A program made the position numbers and the translations under genes. From NCBI GenBank assembly GCA_932521025.1, contig OW051470.1, positions 9,906,501-9,970,500 of the forward strand: a stretch of 64,000 bases of DNA, written 5' to 3'. The notes beneath the pieces were generated by a model. That model searched no databases, was not told the origin of the DNA, and worked only from the letters and a program-made list of their open reading frames with translations. Of the stretch, positions 33,674-46,107 are shown in pieces; position 1 is the first letter of the stretch; every line of letters begins with the position of its first letter. This DNA is from Oscheius onirici. Taxonomy: Eukaryota > Nematoda > Chromadorea > Rhabditida > Rhabditidae.

Positions 33674-34480
33674 TGATCTCCCAAAAGCGAAGTCAGTCTT
33701 CTTGTCTCCAAAACTCTTGCTCTGTTCTGTACAAAGGATTATTTTGAAGTTCTCTGATGCCCGGAATTCCTCTCTGTCACTCTTTGGTGCTAAGAGTGAG
33801 CAAAGAGTGGCGGCAAGCGCTACAGAAAAAGAGCTTTAATTGATGGACAGAGAGGCGTTAATTGTGAGAAGAAAGACCCGAGACCCGACGGTGCTAATCC
33901 CGTGTGACGCTGGCGAAAGGAACCGTGACTGCCACAGGCACTGGGATTAGAATAGTGAAGGAGCGTAAAAGTACTCTGACTCTTGACTGCCAGCAGCAGA
34001 GCTGTTCTTGTCGAGTGTTTACTTTGGCTAAAGAGCCGCCTAAGGAGAACTGTCGGTGAGCCGATTAGGAGTCAGTCGAGGGTCATCAACTCAAAGACAC
34101 TTTGGCCCCGAGAGAGCTTCGGTCATAAACTTGTGTGGCTACCGATTTTATGATTCCTGAACAACTGACACTCTTGTGAGAGAGACCGTGACATGACAGG
34201 CGTTCCTTCCAGAAGAAGGTTACGACTCTCTTTGCCCAACACACACGGGGAGCCGACCTCTCTCATTATGTGCTGGTCAGAATGATCACAGTGGGATATC
34301 AGCGCCGGCTAATCCCACAGCCTTATCCCATTACCAAAAAGCTCCCGACCTCTCACGGTGAGCTCGTAAACATAGGTCTCTGGAGAGTAAAACTACCGGC
34401 GCGGTTCAGTACTGGAAGAGACTGCGGTCATACAGAGTCTCTGGACGAAAGAGCGGTTAGAAACAAAAGAAAAAAATATC

Positions 34481-34550
34481 TTCAAAGGAATCGAACCGGC
34501 CGCATGTTTAGCTTCGCAGTCTAACCTCTAACCGACTGCACCATGTGGGA
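34481..34550 (-). repeat. tRNA-like SINE remnant
   Basis: Minus strand: CATGGTGCAGTCGGTTAGAG as the D-arm/A box, then GCGGCCGGTTCGATTCC as the B box. The ends TCCCACA and TTTGAAG do not pair, so it is not an intact tRNA gene. Confidence 0.5.
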
Positions 34551-35170
34551 AAGTCTGAGCAGAGCTTCCGTTCGTCTAATGAGTTTAGATAACCAAAACT
34601 TGCATGAAGATAACAGTTCGGTTCGCTTTAAAGAGAAGAAACTAAGGAGAACAAACTGTCTACTCAGAGCTAGAAACAAAGATAAAAGACAGAAAGAGGC
34701 GTCTGTTTGCCCCGACGTACAACTGTCGTTTTCGGGCAGCTTTGAGCTTGCGAGCCGACTGTTGCGCAACGAACACATAGTCGGGGCTCCAAGACGGTCT
34801 CTATTCGCGGATTATGAAGGAATGGTTAGGAACGGAAGAAAGGGAAAGACTGGCAAACACATGTTTCTAGTTCCACACGTGTGTTCGAGTGGCCACCTCC
34901 CTGCCTCCCGGAGCACACAAGAACAATACTCTCTCTGTTTGTGGGGGATTCTAATGGGAATGAGAGAGTACTAGTATCTCGAGACTCAGTATCTAGATGG
35001 AGAAAAGGAAATGGTCTTCCGGAGATTGAGTGTGAAGGAATGAGAGGGCCCCTGGTCAAGATTCGCTCATGAATAGCAAATATTCAAGGAGAGAGCCCTC
35101 TGGACACATCCTCTTCACGCTCCCGACCGGATAGTCTGTCACATTTTGCATACTATCTCTCTGGAAGAGA

Positions 35171-35315
35171 GCAGGGACAGAGGGACAGAGGGACAGAGGG
35201 ACAGAGGGACAGAGGGACAGAGGGACAGAGGGACAGAGGGACAGAGGGACAGAGGGACAGAGGGACAGAGGGACAGAGGGACAGAGGGACAGAGGGACAG
35301 AGGGACAGAGGGACA
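35171..35315 (+). repeat. GGGACAGA microsatellite
   Basis: About 18 nearly perfect copies of an 8-bp unit. They create spurious open frames on both strands. The unit resembles the GGGACA hexamer at 52660-52868 and shorter GTCCCT runs at 35878-35950. Confidence 0.9.
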
Positions 35316-36540
35316 CAGGGACACAGATTAACACTAAACACAATCTAGACTCATCACCCGGCCAATGACCCCAATGTTGCCATCGGGAAGGCCAAAAAAG
35401 TGGCTCTAGTACCTACGAGATTGTGTGTGTGGTCCAGGCGGCAAAGAGGGTGTCGTCTGCGTTGAAGACGCAAACAAAAAGCGAGAAGAGTCGACCAGAA
35501 AAGAGGATTATTAGGAGGGCGGGTTCGAGTCCGGAACCGGTGTCTGAAATATATTGGTTATTATGAGCAACAAGTGAGAGAGAGACTGAGGTCAAGTCAG
35601 AAGACAAACAAACAAATCACACCTGAAGAAACAAGAGATAACGAGGTGAGACTAGATTCTTTAGGAGGAAAAGTTTCTAGTTACAGAGAGTGGGATAAGA
35701 CCCGTGGGATACAGTCTGTCTAATGAGGCGATGTCCACTAATCCAGAACGACAACACTGGCGGGAGTGTTCTCAAAACAACAGATAACTATCGGGCCCGT
35801 GAATTACCCGACCTCGACCGAGAATTAGCCTAAACAGGCTAAACGCTGGTTCAATTATCTACGGTCTGTTGATTTTTGTCCCTGTCCCTGTCCCTGTCAG
35901 TTTGTAGGCTTTGTTAGTAGTACTCCCTGTCCCTGTCCCTGTCCCTGTCGCAAAGAATAAGAAGAGATTCATCAGAAGGACCGGTCGGCTTTGAGTTCGG
36001 ATCGTCAAGAGGAGGATCAACAATGCATCAAGAGGTGCCTATGTGCCGCATATCTCGACTGTATCTGCTCAAAGGAACGATGATGACTCGAGCTGCCAAC
36101 TCCCCAGAGAACCAGGGTGCCGAAAGCGGCAGTCATTATGAGCATGTTGATAAATGTTCCTCACTCTCCGGAGAGGGAGAGGGTTCAAAATCAGCGAGAC
36201 ACATAATTTGGTAGGCGGAGGAAACGAAGTGAGAGGAGAGACAGAAGAAGGGAGTTTTTACTAGAGGAGGACGCGGAAAAAAAGAGAGCCAGCTGGGGGA
36301 AGAGAGACTATGACTGAATTCTCCAGTAATGTCGGGTTGATGGCCACTTGACGGTTATGAGGACAAGGTCCCCCATCCCTCGCCCAATTCTGCTAATTTT
36401 TGTGTTTGTCCACAGTGGACAGCTCTGTTGACAGTATTCTTGAACATTTCTTCTCCAGCTCATGGAGAAAAACACATACAGATCTGCAGAAAAACAAGAA
36501 ACACTCCAGGAAAAAATGCAAAGGGAAATTCCAATGAAAG

Positions 36541-36757
36541 GAATAGAACCCGGCTCGTGTGAACACTATGGTCCATTTCCAACGAAGAGCGGCACCCATG
36601 TTTGCGCGCCAATTTGAAATTTCGTGCCTAAATCCGATTTTTGCTACTTCTTTAATTTTTAGGTATTTTTTTGGCATTTTCTTATATTTTTGACGTTGTA
36701 ATCGAATTCTACGCCTAGAAAAACCTATAACAGCGCCTTAGACCATTAGGCCATATA
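36541..36757 (-). repeat. tRNA-like SINE remnant split by an insertion
   Basis: The minus-strand A-box arm TATGGCCTAATGGTCTAAGG (36738-36757) and B-box GGGTTCTATTCC (36541-36552) match the two halves of the copy at 41108-41177, but are here separated by about 165 extra bases. Confidence 0.45.
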
Positions 36758-36887
36758 TATTTTTTGGCCAGAACCTTCTCCTACTTCACCTACAGAAACA
36801 ATCTGAATTAGGATATTTAAAGATTTAAGATTTAAAGATAGAAACAAATTTGGGTATGAAGTTCCAGAAGCGCATTTTCTTACGGTG

Positions 36888-37000
36888 AGCCCGCCGCACA
36901 AAATTCCAGATATTTCTGATTGAACTCTTTGCCCTAGAAAATTGCCTTATCATCTTTTTTTTGTCCAAAAAGCTTCAAAATGATACCAAACAGGCCATGG
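36888..37000 (-). repeat. Dispersed ~110-bp repeat, copy 4
   Basis: Minus orientation: AGCCCGCCGCACAAAATTCC ... GCCCTAGAAAATTGCC ... CAAAATGATACCAAACAGGC on the plus strand. Confidence 0.75.
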
Positions 37001-37734
37001 CTTGAGTCATATACTACCAGAGTGGGAGTAACAGGATTCCTGTGGGAACAGGTGGGAGTAGTCGAGTGGAAGAACAGAGAGAGCCGACGGGCTAAAAACT
37101 TCAAGGGGAAAAGATTGAGAGACACTCTGGAGAAGGACAAGACTATCCATCAAAAAAAGAGAATCTGAGGAGCTCCTCATGTTTGTAATGGGAAGAGACA
37201 GCTGACCTCATCAGAGATTGTGACAGTCGCCGTCTTTGAAGATGGAGACCGGCGGAGGCAACAGGCGGTCAATTAATATACGGATGACTGAGATCCGGAG
37301 AAGAGAGAGAGTTAGTAGTCTCTCCCAGACCATAAAGAAATCATAAACGGAAGGACGTCGGAGAGAGATTTAGTAGCCAAACACATGTGGGTGGTAGCAA
37401 CTCTGTAAGGAAAGGAGGCGGGACTGGGTACTGGTCAAGAGTCGGGAACAGAGTCAGAGAGACTGAGAGACAGTAGAGAGTTTGTTTCTGTCCTTCACTA
37501 AAAAATGACAGTATTTCTTTTTCCTTTTTCTTAAAGAGTCAAACAGAGTAGGAGTATTACTCGAATCTCTAGAGAGACATTATCCTGACCTCCAGTATCA
37601 GTCATTCTCTGTCTTTTAATAGTATGAGTACTCGAGTTTCCGTGGAAAGTAACAGTCTGAGTCTCTCCAGCGTTCTCAGACAGAGCCTTGTCAGAACCAA
37701 AATTATGAGTACAGTTCGCGAGACGGGACTCTCT

Positions 37735-37956
37735 TATGGTCTGTTCAAAAAGAAGAGGGATTACCATAAGATTTTAGCTCTTCCCTTCGAGACCTACTGA
37801 GCACACAAACATTGGATATTCAGCCAACAAATTCCAAAGTTCGCTGCGTATCTTTCGAATTTGTTGGCTGAGTATCCAACTTTTGCATGCTAAGTGGGTC
37901 TCGAAGGGAAGAGCTAAAATCTTACGGTAATCCCTCTTCTTTTTGAACATACCATA
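37735..37956. repeat. Fold-back element, ~100-bp arms
   Basis: The left arm, from TATGGTCTGTTCAAAAAGAA through TTCGAGACCTAC to CAGCCAACAAATTC, is complementary to the right arm ending TTCTTTTTGAACATACCATA. The short centre is about 37838-37852. Words of the arm (GGCTGAGTATCCAAC, GGTCTCGAAG) recur near 30645-30715 and 31235. Confidence 0.8.
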
Positions 37957-40900
37957 CAGCGTTTCCAGAGGGACACAGAGTGACAGTATGAGTTCGTCCC
38001 TCGTTTGAAAAGAGAGTATGAGTCTGGGAGATAAGAGGAGACAGTAAACCTATGAAAGAGTAAGACTACTACTGGCTCAATCGGAGTAAGTGAGTTCTCC
38101 GTATAGTGTGTCAGATGAGCCGCTCTTATCCAGTTACCACAACCGAGTTGACTAATGAAGGCACACGCGGAGAGATCATCCCTGAGGTTTTCTGTTCGTT
38201 CTCACAGCCTTGTTCGGTAATCCCGTTGACCAAGCCAAGGACAAGCACGTGCCACTTAACACCTCTCTTATTCTTACTCTCTCTCTGCCCCCTAATCGGC
38301 CGACGAATATCTGGTCGGGCAACCTATTGAATATCGCTTACGGGGGGAGGTGACAATGAGGGAGAGGCCAGCATGAATTTCTAAGCAAATGGCTGCCATC
38401 TTGGTGTAATTGCGGGAAAAACATTGGATGGCTTACTGTAACTGGAAATTCTTTGGAACTATCGGGAGAGATATCTGGAACCAATCAAGAGACTCGTAAA
38501 AGAGACAGTCTATGAGATTTATGACCGACTCATAGATTACTTCTTCCTGTCCTAGTTGTACTCTCTCTGCCTCTCTACTCAGCTACTGTTCGACAAGAAT
38601 ACAGGATGTTCCTCCTTTTGGAAAACTCATACTCTATCTACTGACTCTCTCCAGAGAAAAGCACTGAAGACACTCATACTCTCTAGATACCAGACTCTGG
38701 AAGAAGGGGATTTTTTTTGGCAAAGAGTCGGGATGAGACTCATACTCTCTACTGACTCTCTCCGAAGTTCAGGAGAAGAAGAGACTCATACTCTCTAGAT
38801 AACAGACTCTGGAAAAAAGGGATTCCTTTGGCAAAGAGTCTGGATGAGACTCATACTCTCTCATACTCTCTACTGACTCTCTCCGAAGTTCAGGAGAAGA
38901 AGAGACTGATACTCTTTCTGGATCAACGGGAATTCTTTGGGAAGGGACTGGATACTCACTCTGTCTACTGACTCTTTCCAAAGAAAATGGTGGGTAGAAA
39001 ATACTCAGAGTATGACCAGTAGTGAGAGAGACTCGTACTCATACTCTCTCCCTTCCAGAAGAGGGAACCAATAGAACAATGGACGTTTAGAAAATGAGTC
39101 TTAACAACAGGGCACCTGTTGTTCTGAAGGCAGTTGTCTCTTTCTTTTGAGAACCGCAGCAATATAAATCTTCCGGCGACGAGGCCATATTTTCTGAAAC
39201 TTCGACGCAGAGGAGGAGCTTTCACTTAATGAAAAAGGAGAGTCTGGATAGAGTGACGGTGATGAAAAAGTCGGAGAAGGACAGATGTGTGCGCGTGCGC
39301 TGAGGTATGAAAAATAGCGAGAGAGAGAGAGAGACAAGGTCACAAAGCTAACGGGATCCAGAAGGGGGCGTGAGCACAGAGATAGAGATCTGGGAGCTGT
39401 ATTGGCAGCCGTCGATCTCAATTGAAACCATTGGAGCAGATAAGGGGAGACAGAGGATCCGATGGTAGCTAATGTTTGACTAGCAACACCTTCAGAAGAG
39501 GACAAAAGATGACCCCTTGCTTGTTGACACCTAATACGGCTACCGATATGTTTGACAGAAAATGGAGGGCATGGGAGTGAGGGAGACTGAGTAAAAGAGG
39601 GACAGAGGGACAGAGAAGTAGAAGGACAGTAATACCCTCAATATGCTATGATACAGGTTCCCTGTCCTCTACCAAGTAGGTCGGCCAGGTGGCAAAACTG
39701 ACCACCCACTGTGGCTGGAAGCTGTAAAGGTTTATCCGACGACCTTCAGTTCTTTCCTCATGACACTAATGTCCTCTCTCTCTGTCTCGTTATGACTACC
39801 CCGAACTGGCGATAAATTTAATCCGAAAATTGACGCTGTCGAATTATATAAGACATTTGCATTTTCCAACAGCTGTTGGTCTCTGGACAGCCTAATGGTC
39901 AGTTCGGGGCTCCAGACAGGTGGACAGGACTCTTGAAATTGAAGAGTCTAGCTTTAGAGTCTATGTTTTTCTTTATGAAAAGCATCCGGATCTAACACAT
40001 GTTAGTTGTTCTTTTTATAGCGAACCCTAACTACTTCCAGATGGTTGGGGGCATTTCTTTCGTCCGGGATCAGACATCTCTCAGTCTGTCCCCCTGTCTC
40101 TCTGTCCCTCTGTTTCTTTCTCTCTATCGGTCGACTGAACGCTCCAAAAGACTCATGGGTCAATGGACAAAGACTGTGAGGACAGCCGGCTGTGTACAAA
40201 ACACCGGATGAGGATAATGAGCGACGAGAATGGATTAGTAAACAAAGGGATAATTGAGAGAGGAGCGGCAGGACTACTCTCTTTTTGAAGCAAAGACTCC
40301 CGGACACTCTTGTTAATTCTCTAAGCCCACTTAATGGCTTTTAGAAACAATTTGAGTGGGCTCTTGAGGCGATTCATCATTGTCGAGTTTGAATTAATTG
40401 GACTGACAATTAGGGGGAACAGATTGCGCAACGAAGCCAATAAGATTGTGGCTACTGTCGGGAAAAGAAGCAACACGCCGCCTTTACGGTCAACCAATGG
40501 GCCGTAGAAGACGAGGACAGACGGCTGCAAACAGCCTGTTTACGACGTGTTACAGTAGTCGGAGAAAAAAGTTCGGGAATGAGTCAAGAGTCGGTGAGAG
40601 AAGGGAGTTTTGTTCAGTAGAGGTTCTGAGTTGAGTCTGGACGACAGAGAGTGAGTGAGCGAGTTCAAAACAAGAGTACAGTTCAGTTGAGTTTAAAGAA
40701 AGAGAAACCGACAGGAAGACATGTTCTCTCTTGGAAAAAGAATTCGAGAATGGGCCAGTCAGGCCAAGAGTCCAGTCAGGAAGACTTCACTGAACGAGAA
40801 CTTCGGAAGCAGAAAGAGGTGTTACAGTAGTCGTCATGACGGACAGAGGATGAGTCAAGAGACTGTTCAAGAGACCAAACTCAGCAGAGTCATTAATACA

Positions 40901-41107
40901 GTAGTCGGTCAGGAAAGATTTGAGTAGAGCCTAACATCAGGAAAACGTTCAGTGTGTTTCAAGGTACCGGAAAAATTCAAGGAGGTTTTGATTTGACTCG
41001 CTTCAAAATGAGAGTGGATCAGCAAAGAGAGTTTCTTCTTTCCCTTCTCTGGAAAGAGATAGTATTAAAAACATAATAGGAGAATAACAAAAAAAAAGAA
41101 AACTTTT

Positions 41108-41177
41108 GGTCTGCGAGGATCCGAACCCTCGTCGTTCACACTATGATACGCGCTTTAGACCACTAGGCCATCGGGGC
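41108..41177 (-). repeat. tRNA-like SINE remnant, best-preserved copy
   Basis: Minus strand: GATGGCCTAGTGGTCTAAAG as A box and GAGGGTTCGGATCCTCG as B box and T-arm. The acceptor ends GCCCCGA and GCAGACC do not pair. Confidence 0.5.
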
Positions 41178-42298
41178 AAAAGTTCCGCCTACATTCTGGA
41201 CGACTGATAACGGGAAAGGAGAAACGAAGTGGTAAACAGCCTTGAGAAGATTGGATCCGAGTCATAAAGGCGAGCATCTTGGCTATGCAGACTCCTTCTT
41301 TTTGAAAAGGAGGTCTCGAGACCAGTCCCGGATAACAATTCAAGTGTGCTCTCGGTCATAAAGAGGGGAATCGGGGCGTCTAATCTGACGATAATTGCCT
41401 CTATAAGACCCGGTGGAAGCACCGTAAACAGCCAGCGTCTTTAGTGTGGGCCCACTGGTCATTACCGGCTCCCATTTCGCACTTTCGCACTGCTGAACCG
41501 AACTCAGAAATTGCGCCAAATTCACTCGGCGGCGTTTCCCTTGCACCTGGAGGAAGTTGACCTCCGGTCATAAAGAGCATTGGAACGGGAAAGGAGGGTT
41601 TGGAATGGTGTAAAGTGGAGAAAAAGCAAAAAAGGAAATTGATTATTTGATTATTTCTGCTACTTTTTTATGTTTCTTGTTATTCTAATCGAATTCTACG
41701 CATATTAAAACCTAAATGACTTGGAAAACACGTAAAAACACTACGTTTTCGCCGATTTGGCTTAGAAATGCTATTTTATCGCTAAAACAGCTATAATTCT
41801 CCAAAAGCATTGCATTTCTTTCCAGTTTTGTTGTCATGTAGGTATTTTTTCACGCAGAGCTCGAAAATAAGGTTAAAAACATCGAAAAATGTCGAAAACC
41901 CATAAAAAAATCCAGCTTTTGATTAAATACAACGAGAATCGCATGATGACGGCTCGCGATCGTACCGGGACCAGTCAATTTCGTTTTCGAAAATCTTTTA
42001 AAGAATTGATTTGGTGGCTATATTCGTTGGAAATAGACTATATAGACTGTCATGCTAACCAGTCAGCCATTGGAGCAAAGATTTCGGGGAAATAATAACG
42101 GACTCACAATGTTGCACTGGATCTTTCAACCTCATTTTCGATGCCAAGACAAACTTTTCCAGTTTAATTATGTTGCAATGCTATAGAAAAAGGAAAAAAC
42201 TTTCCAGAACATTAAAACTTTTAAAAATAGTTATTGCTTTCACAATTGCCATACAATTAAATAAAGCCAAAAGAGCGCGTTTCCAGATAAAAATTTAG

Positions 42299-42410
42299 GC
42301 GCCGCCTCAAATTCTAGATATTTTTACTGAAGGGGCTCTCTGCCCGGGAAATATACTTTAAAAACTTTTTCTCACAAAAAGCTTTAAAATGATATCAAAC
42401 ATGCCGGAAA
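42299..42410 (-). repeat. Dispersed ~110-bp repeat, copy 5
   Basis: Plus-strand view: GCGCCGCCTCAAATTC ... CTGCCCGGGAAATATAC ... CTTTAAAATGATATCAAACA then TGCCGG. Confidence 0.75.
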
Positions 42411-43802
42411 CGTGTAGATTTAGCTGAAAGTTGGAGTCTCTCATTTCAACCAAAGAGAGACGAAATCATGGGGTGTTCTGGCCGAAAAAAACACTGGAAA
42501 TCTACAATATACAGTCGCTCTTAAACAGTACAAGTTCCGAGACTTTACGACAAGCTACCGAAGCAACATGGTGACTCCCCCCTCCCTTGCGTGACTCTTT
42601 CTCTGTCTCCGATTCCGGATGAGTCAACGTGTTTCCTGTCTTACGATAGAGACAGAGTTACTGGTAGAGGGCTGCTCAAGTATTCGGGGAGAGGAGCCAG
42701 CTGCCTCGTCTAAATGGTCATAAATGATGGTAATCTTGGCGCTTCCGCTCATCCTCTCACCCTCGTCGGATCGTATGTTCCCTCGTCCCGAACATGATAC
42801 ATGAGTGATGAGAGGCTCTAGATGGCTAAGCGTCTGAACATGCGTTCCGAAATTTCTTGAGAGGAAACTGGGGGACAGGGACAGGGACAGGATATGCGAT
42901 TAGAATCCTTCAGTGACAATTGAGCATTAACAGTTGTACGATTATCGTTCTGGATAATCGCTGCTGTGCACACAAACAAAGATGGAGCGTCTCCATTGGA
43001 GAGACTGATCAAAGAGAGAGGCCGCCTTGACCACCCATGGAGTGAGGACAGAGAGTGACTACCGGTTTGTTTATCGAAACGCGAGACTCTAGAGTATAAA
43101 CTAACACTGGAGGATCCCTATTGTTTCGAACTTTGAGAGAGAGAGAAGGACAGAGAGACTGGAATAATTCCAGACTAGTTAACTGAGAGCCAGTTGTGTT
43201 CGGAGCCATTGTTCAGCCTTCAAAAGAAAAACGGCGGTGTTCCAGGGACATAATTAAAGAAGTCCGAGAGTGAGTTTACAGTGGTCATAAATTAGTGCTC
43301 AGAATACTACTGCACTAGAGAAAGAGAAGGCTATAATGGATGAGCCGTATCAAGTATCCATGCGGCCCATCAGACCTTTGTTGAATATTACATGAGAAGC
43401 ATCTCGCTCGTCTTTAGGTGAATAATCGGCATAGTTATACAGGACCCGGGGGACACCGGAATCTTGTCCTTTAAATGTCAGATTAAGAGCGGGAAAACAA
43501 GACACCCGAGGGAGGTGGTTGACGGGTACGATGGGTTGATAAGACTGGGAGGGCAAGACATCTTAGGGATACATGTCTGGACAGGGACTTATTCTGATTG
43601 TGAGTCTAACAAGAAGGCGGAGAAACGGTCGGTTTGACAGCAAATCATTTTTTCAAATTTTCGCCATAATAACACTCCTCCGATCCTGATCACGGGCACT
43701 TTGTGCTCAAGCTGCGGAGGGTCGTTGGCGACGCCCTAAGTGTCCGTACGGGTGCGACCTGAGTTTTCACCGACACAAATTGAAGCGAGATCAAAACTAG
43801 TC

Positions 43803-44103
43803 GTCTTTAATAGACATGGCTGACGGGCTTGGGCCTGAAAGTTGAGGCCCGGCGGGGAAATTTTGGAAAAAAAGGGGGTGTTTTTTGACCAAAATCTGCA
43901 TTTTTTCGTCATTTTTAGTAAAAAAAAAGTTCAGCAAAATATAACAATATTATTATTCATTGATTTAGTTTTAGAATGCGCTAAAATGCGCTATAATACG
44001 ACCATCTTCATTTTTGGTCAGATCCCGGTCCGACGGCCAAGTCTGGGGACCGGGCCGAGGCGGGCCGGCCCAGGCCCGGCCCGGAGCCATGTCTAGTCTG
44101 GAA
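43803..44103. mobile_element. hAT-like miniature inverted-repeat element
   Basis: Terminal inverted repeats TAGACATGGCT (43811-43821) and AGCCATGTCTA (44085-44095). The flanking 8-mers GTCTTTAA (43803-43810) and GTCTGGAA (44096-44103) match at 6 of 8 positions, as expected of an aged 8-bp target duplication. Both subterminal regions are GGGCC/GGCCC-rich while the middle is AT-rich and non-coding. Confidence 0.6.
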
Positions 44104-44381
44104 AAGGTAGGTTCCTAGTTGACTGAGCGAATTTAACTACTAGCAAACAAAATTCCAGCGGCCGACCATTACCTTAGTTTAGAGAAAACAGAAGAGAGAT
44201 CAGTAGAATGTGAAGACAGGTACAGTACAGAACTCTCGAAAAGATGACAGTACAGTATTCTATGAAGAAAATACAAAAAAAGGAGAGTTATAGCTTCAGT
44301 TCTACAACTTTCTAAGGTACTAGAGAGTGTAAACCGTGATTTCTTCTCAAAACAACGAGCTTGTCAATGACTCGACTTGAA

Positions 44382-44487
44382 GCGCGCCGCCTCAAATTCC
44401 AAATCCTTCTGACGAAGTTCTCTGCCCTGGAAAATAGCCTAACCATCTTTTTCGCAGAAAGAGCTTTAAAATGAGCCCAAACTTGGA
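44382..44487 (-). repeat. Dispersed ~110-bp repeat, copy 6
   Basis: Plus-strand view: GCGCCGCCTCAAATTCCAAA ... GCCCTGGAAAATAGCC ... GCTTTAAAATGAGCCCAAAC. Confidence 0.75.
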
Positions 44488-45941
44488 AAGAAAATGAGAT
44501 AAAAACACGAAGCACGGACTCTCTATAAGACAATGTTAGTATGGCACCGCAGTCTCTTCAGTTCAAAATCCTACAGTAGTCTTTTACAAAGAGAGAGACA
44601 GAGACAGAGACAGAGAGAACCAGAAAGACAGAAATAAAGAATGGTAACTTATCTAGAAGATGTACAGAGACAGAGAGACAGGGAGAGAGTGTAAGTGACC
44701 GTGCCACCAGATTCAATGGATTTTTACCGGAAAAACGGAGTCTTGTGTGCTAGGATTGAACAAGAGAGAGAGAGAGGTAAGGAAAGATCTAAAGAGACAA
44801 AGAAGGTAGTGATTTGTAGGACAGGTCAATCCGGCTCTAAAGGAGCCGACTCTCTTCCTGTGCCAGCTGGGAGCTCCGACGATTACCTAAGCGCGACCTA
44901 ATTACAGAAGCTGATAGAGAGAGGGAGAGAGAGTATAAGACCCTACAGCTGTCCAGACAATTTCTGACAATGAAATACGAAACTGTCCTCTCGGGAGGCA
45001 AATTGGCTCAGGGCAAAACATGGGATTACGGACCCGAAGGGGGGTCATTTGGAACAATCGCAGTCAACCATATGTCACCTTCGATTGGAAGCAAGATGAC
45101 ACCTGCTTGAGGACAGTGATTGGGAGTTCGGGAGACGTGCAGACAGAGGGACAGAGAGAGAGTCAGAGAGACAGAAACTGACAGACACAGACAGAAAGAC
45201 AGAGGGACAGAGAGTCTGAGAGTCAGAGAGTCAGACAGACCGAGAGATAGAGAGACAGAGAGTCAGAGAGTCAGAAACTGACAGAAAGACAGAGAGACCG
45301 AGAGTATGACAGAAAGACAGAGTAAGGGATGAGCCCAAAGATTACAGTACCATAGACTTCCGGCCTAAAACTGTTTGAGCAGGGCTGTAAACAGAACGGT
45401 AGGGGGATGACTGGAACGGGTTGGATTAGCCGAACGCTGCTTTTTTTTGGTGAGAACGAGTGAGGGATTTTCACACAAGATCTCTCTGTTCCTCTGTCCT
45501 CTCACACTGTCACCAGGAAGATGGACAGTGACACGATTAGACTAATCGAACATGAAATTAGCAGGTGGTCTTCCGTCAAAACGGACAAAATTCGAGGTGA
45601 CGGCGAAGCAGCTGGCAGGGCAAGAAGTAGGGGGTCATGAGGAAGATGCGTAAGCTCTGAAGAGTGCTCTGTGCAGAACATATAGCGGACAAACAAACGC
45701 TGCGTAGGGATGACACAGTCATGATAGCCAACACGGCCTGCGCGCGCGCGGAAGGGCTCCGTACTACAACTCATTTGTCAGTGTGTGGGTACCGCCAAGG
45801 GAACAATTGATGGCGATTTGATGACAGCTGGACCTATTTATTAGGACAGATCTGAATCTCTTTCCAACCTAAAAATCGTTGTTATATAAATGAGAACGAC
45901 TTGTTTTCAAACTGCAGATGAACATGCACGTCAAGGTCGAA

Positions 45942-46053
45942 TAGCCCGCCGCATAAAATCACAGATCCTTCTGGGGAATCGCTCTTCCCTGGAGAGTTAT
46001 TTTATCGTATTTTTCACTCCAAGACCTTCAAAATGAGATCAAACATGTCTAGG
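45942..46053 (-). repeat. Dispersed ~110-bp repeat, copy 7
   Basis: Plus-strand view: AGCCCGCCGCATAAAATC ... TTCCCTGGAGAGTTATTTTA ... CTTCAAAATGAGATCAAACA. It lies about 55 nt past the stop codon of the Kunitz gene, probably in its 3' UTR. Confidence 0.75.
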
Positions 46054-46107
46054 AAATAGTCAGAATTTGAGCTTCGTCATACTGGAAAAAAAGTTCTGAA
46101 CATTTTA

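Larger units (their letters stand above)
32056..46107. other. 14-kb repeat-rich region without a convincing gene
   Basis: The open frames here are short, lack splice continuity, and fall largely on repeats. Contents: tRNA-like SINE remnants, the GGGACAGA microsatellite, five copies of the 110-bp repeat, a fold-back at 37735-37956, a hAT-like element at 43811-44095, and long AG-rich tracts (AGAGTCAGAGAGACAG types at 34900-35000, 38600-39000 and 44580-45310). Degenerate coding sequence cannot be excluded. Confidence 0.5.

Noticed and set aside
35056-35343. Repetitive open frames on both strands, and a possible CRISPR-like array
   Set aside because: A pure 8-bp GGGACAGA microsatellite with no spacers; frames exist only because the unit lacks stops.
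38556-38981. Open frames in 38556-38981 on both strands
   Set aside because: They lie on a tandem AG-rich tract (ACTCATACTCTCTACTGAC type); no conserved protein features.
17862-41177. Functional tRNA genes at 17862, 32925, 34481 and 41108
   Set aside because: Pol III box-like words are present but acceptor stems do not pair and anticodon arms are irregular; treated as SINE or pseudogene remnants.
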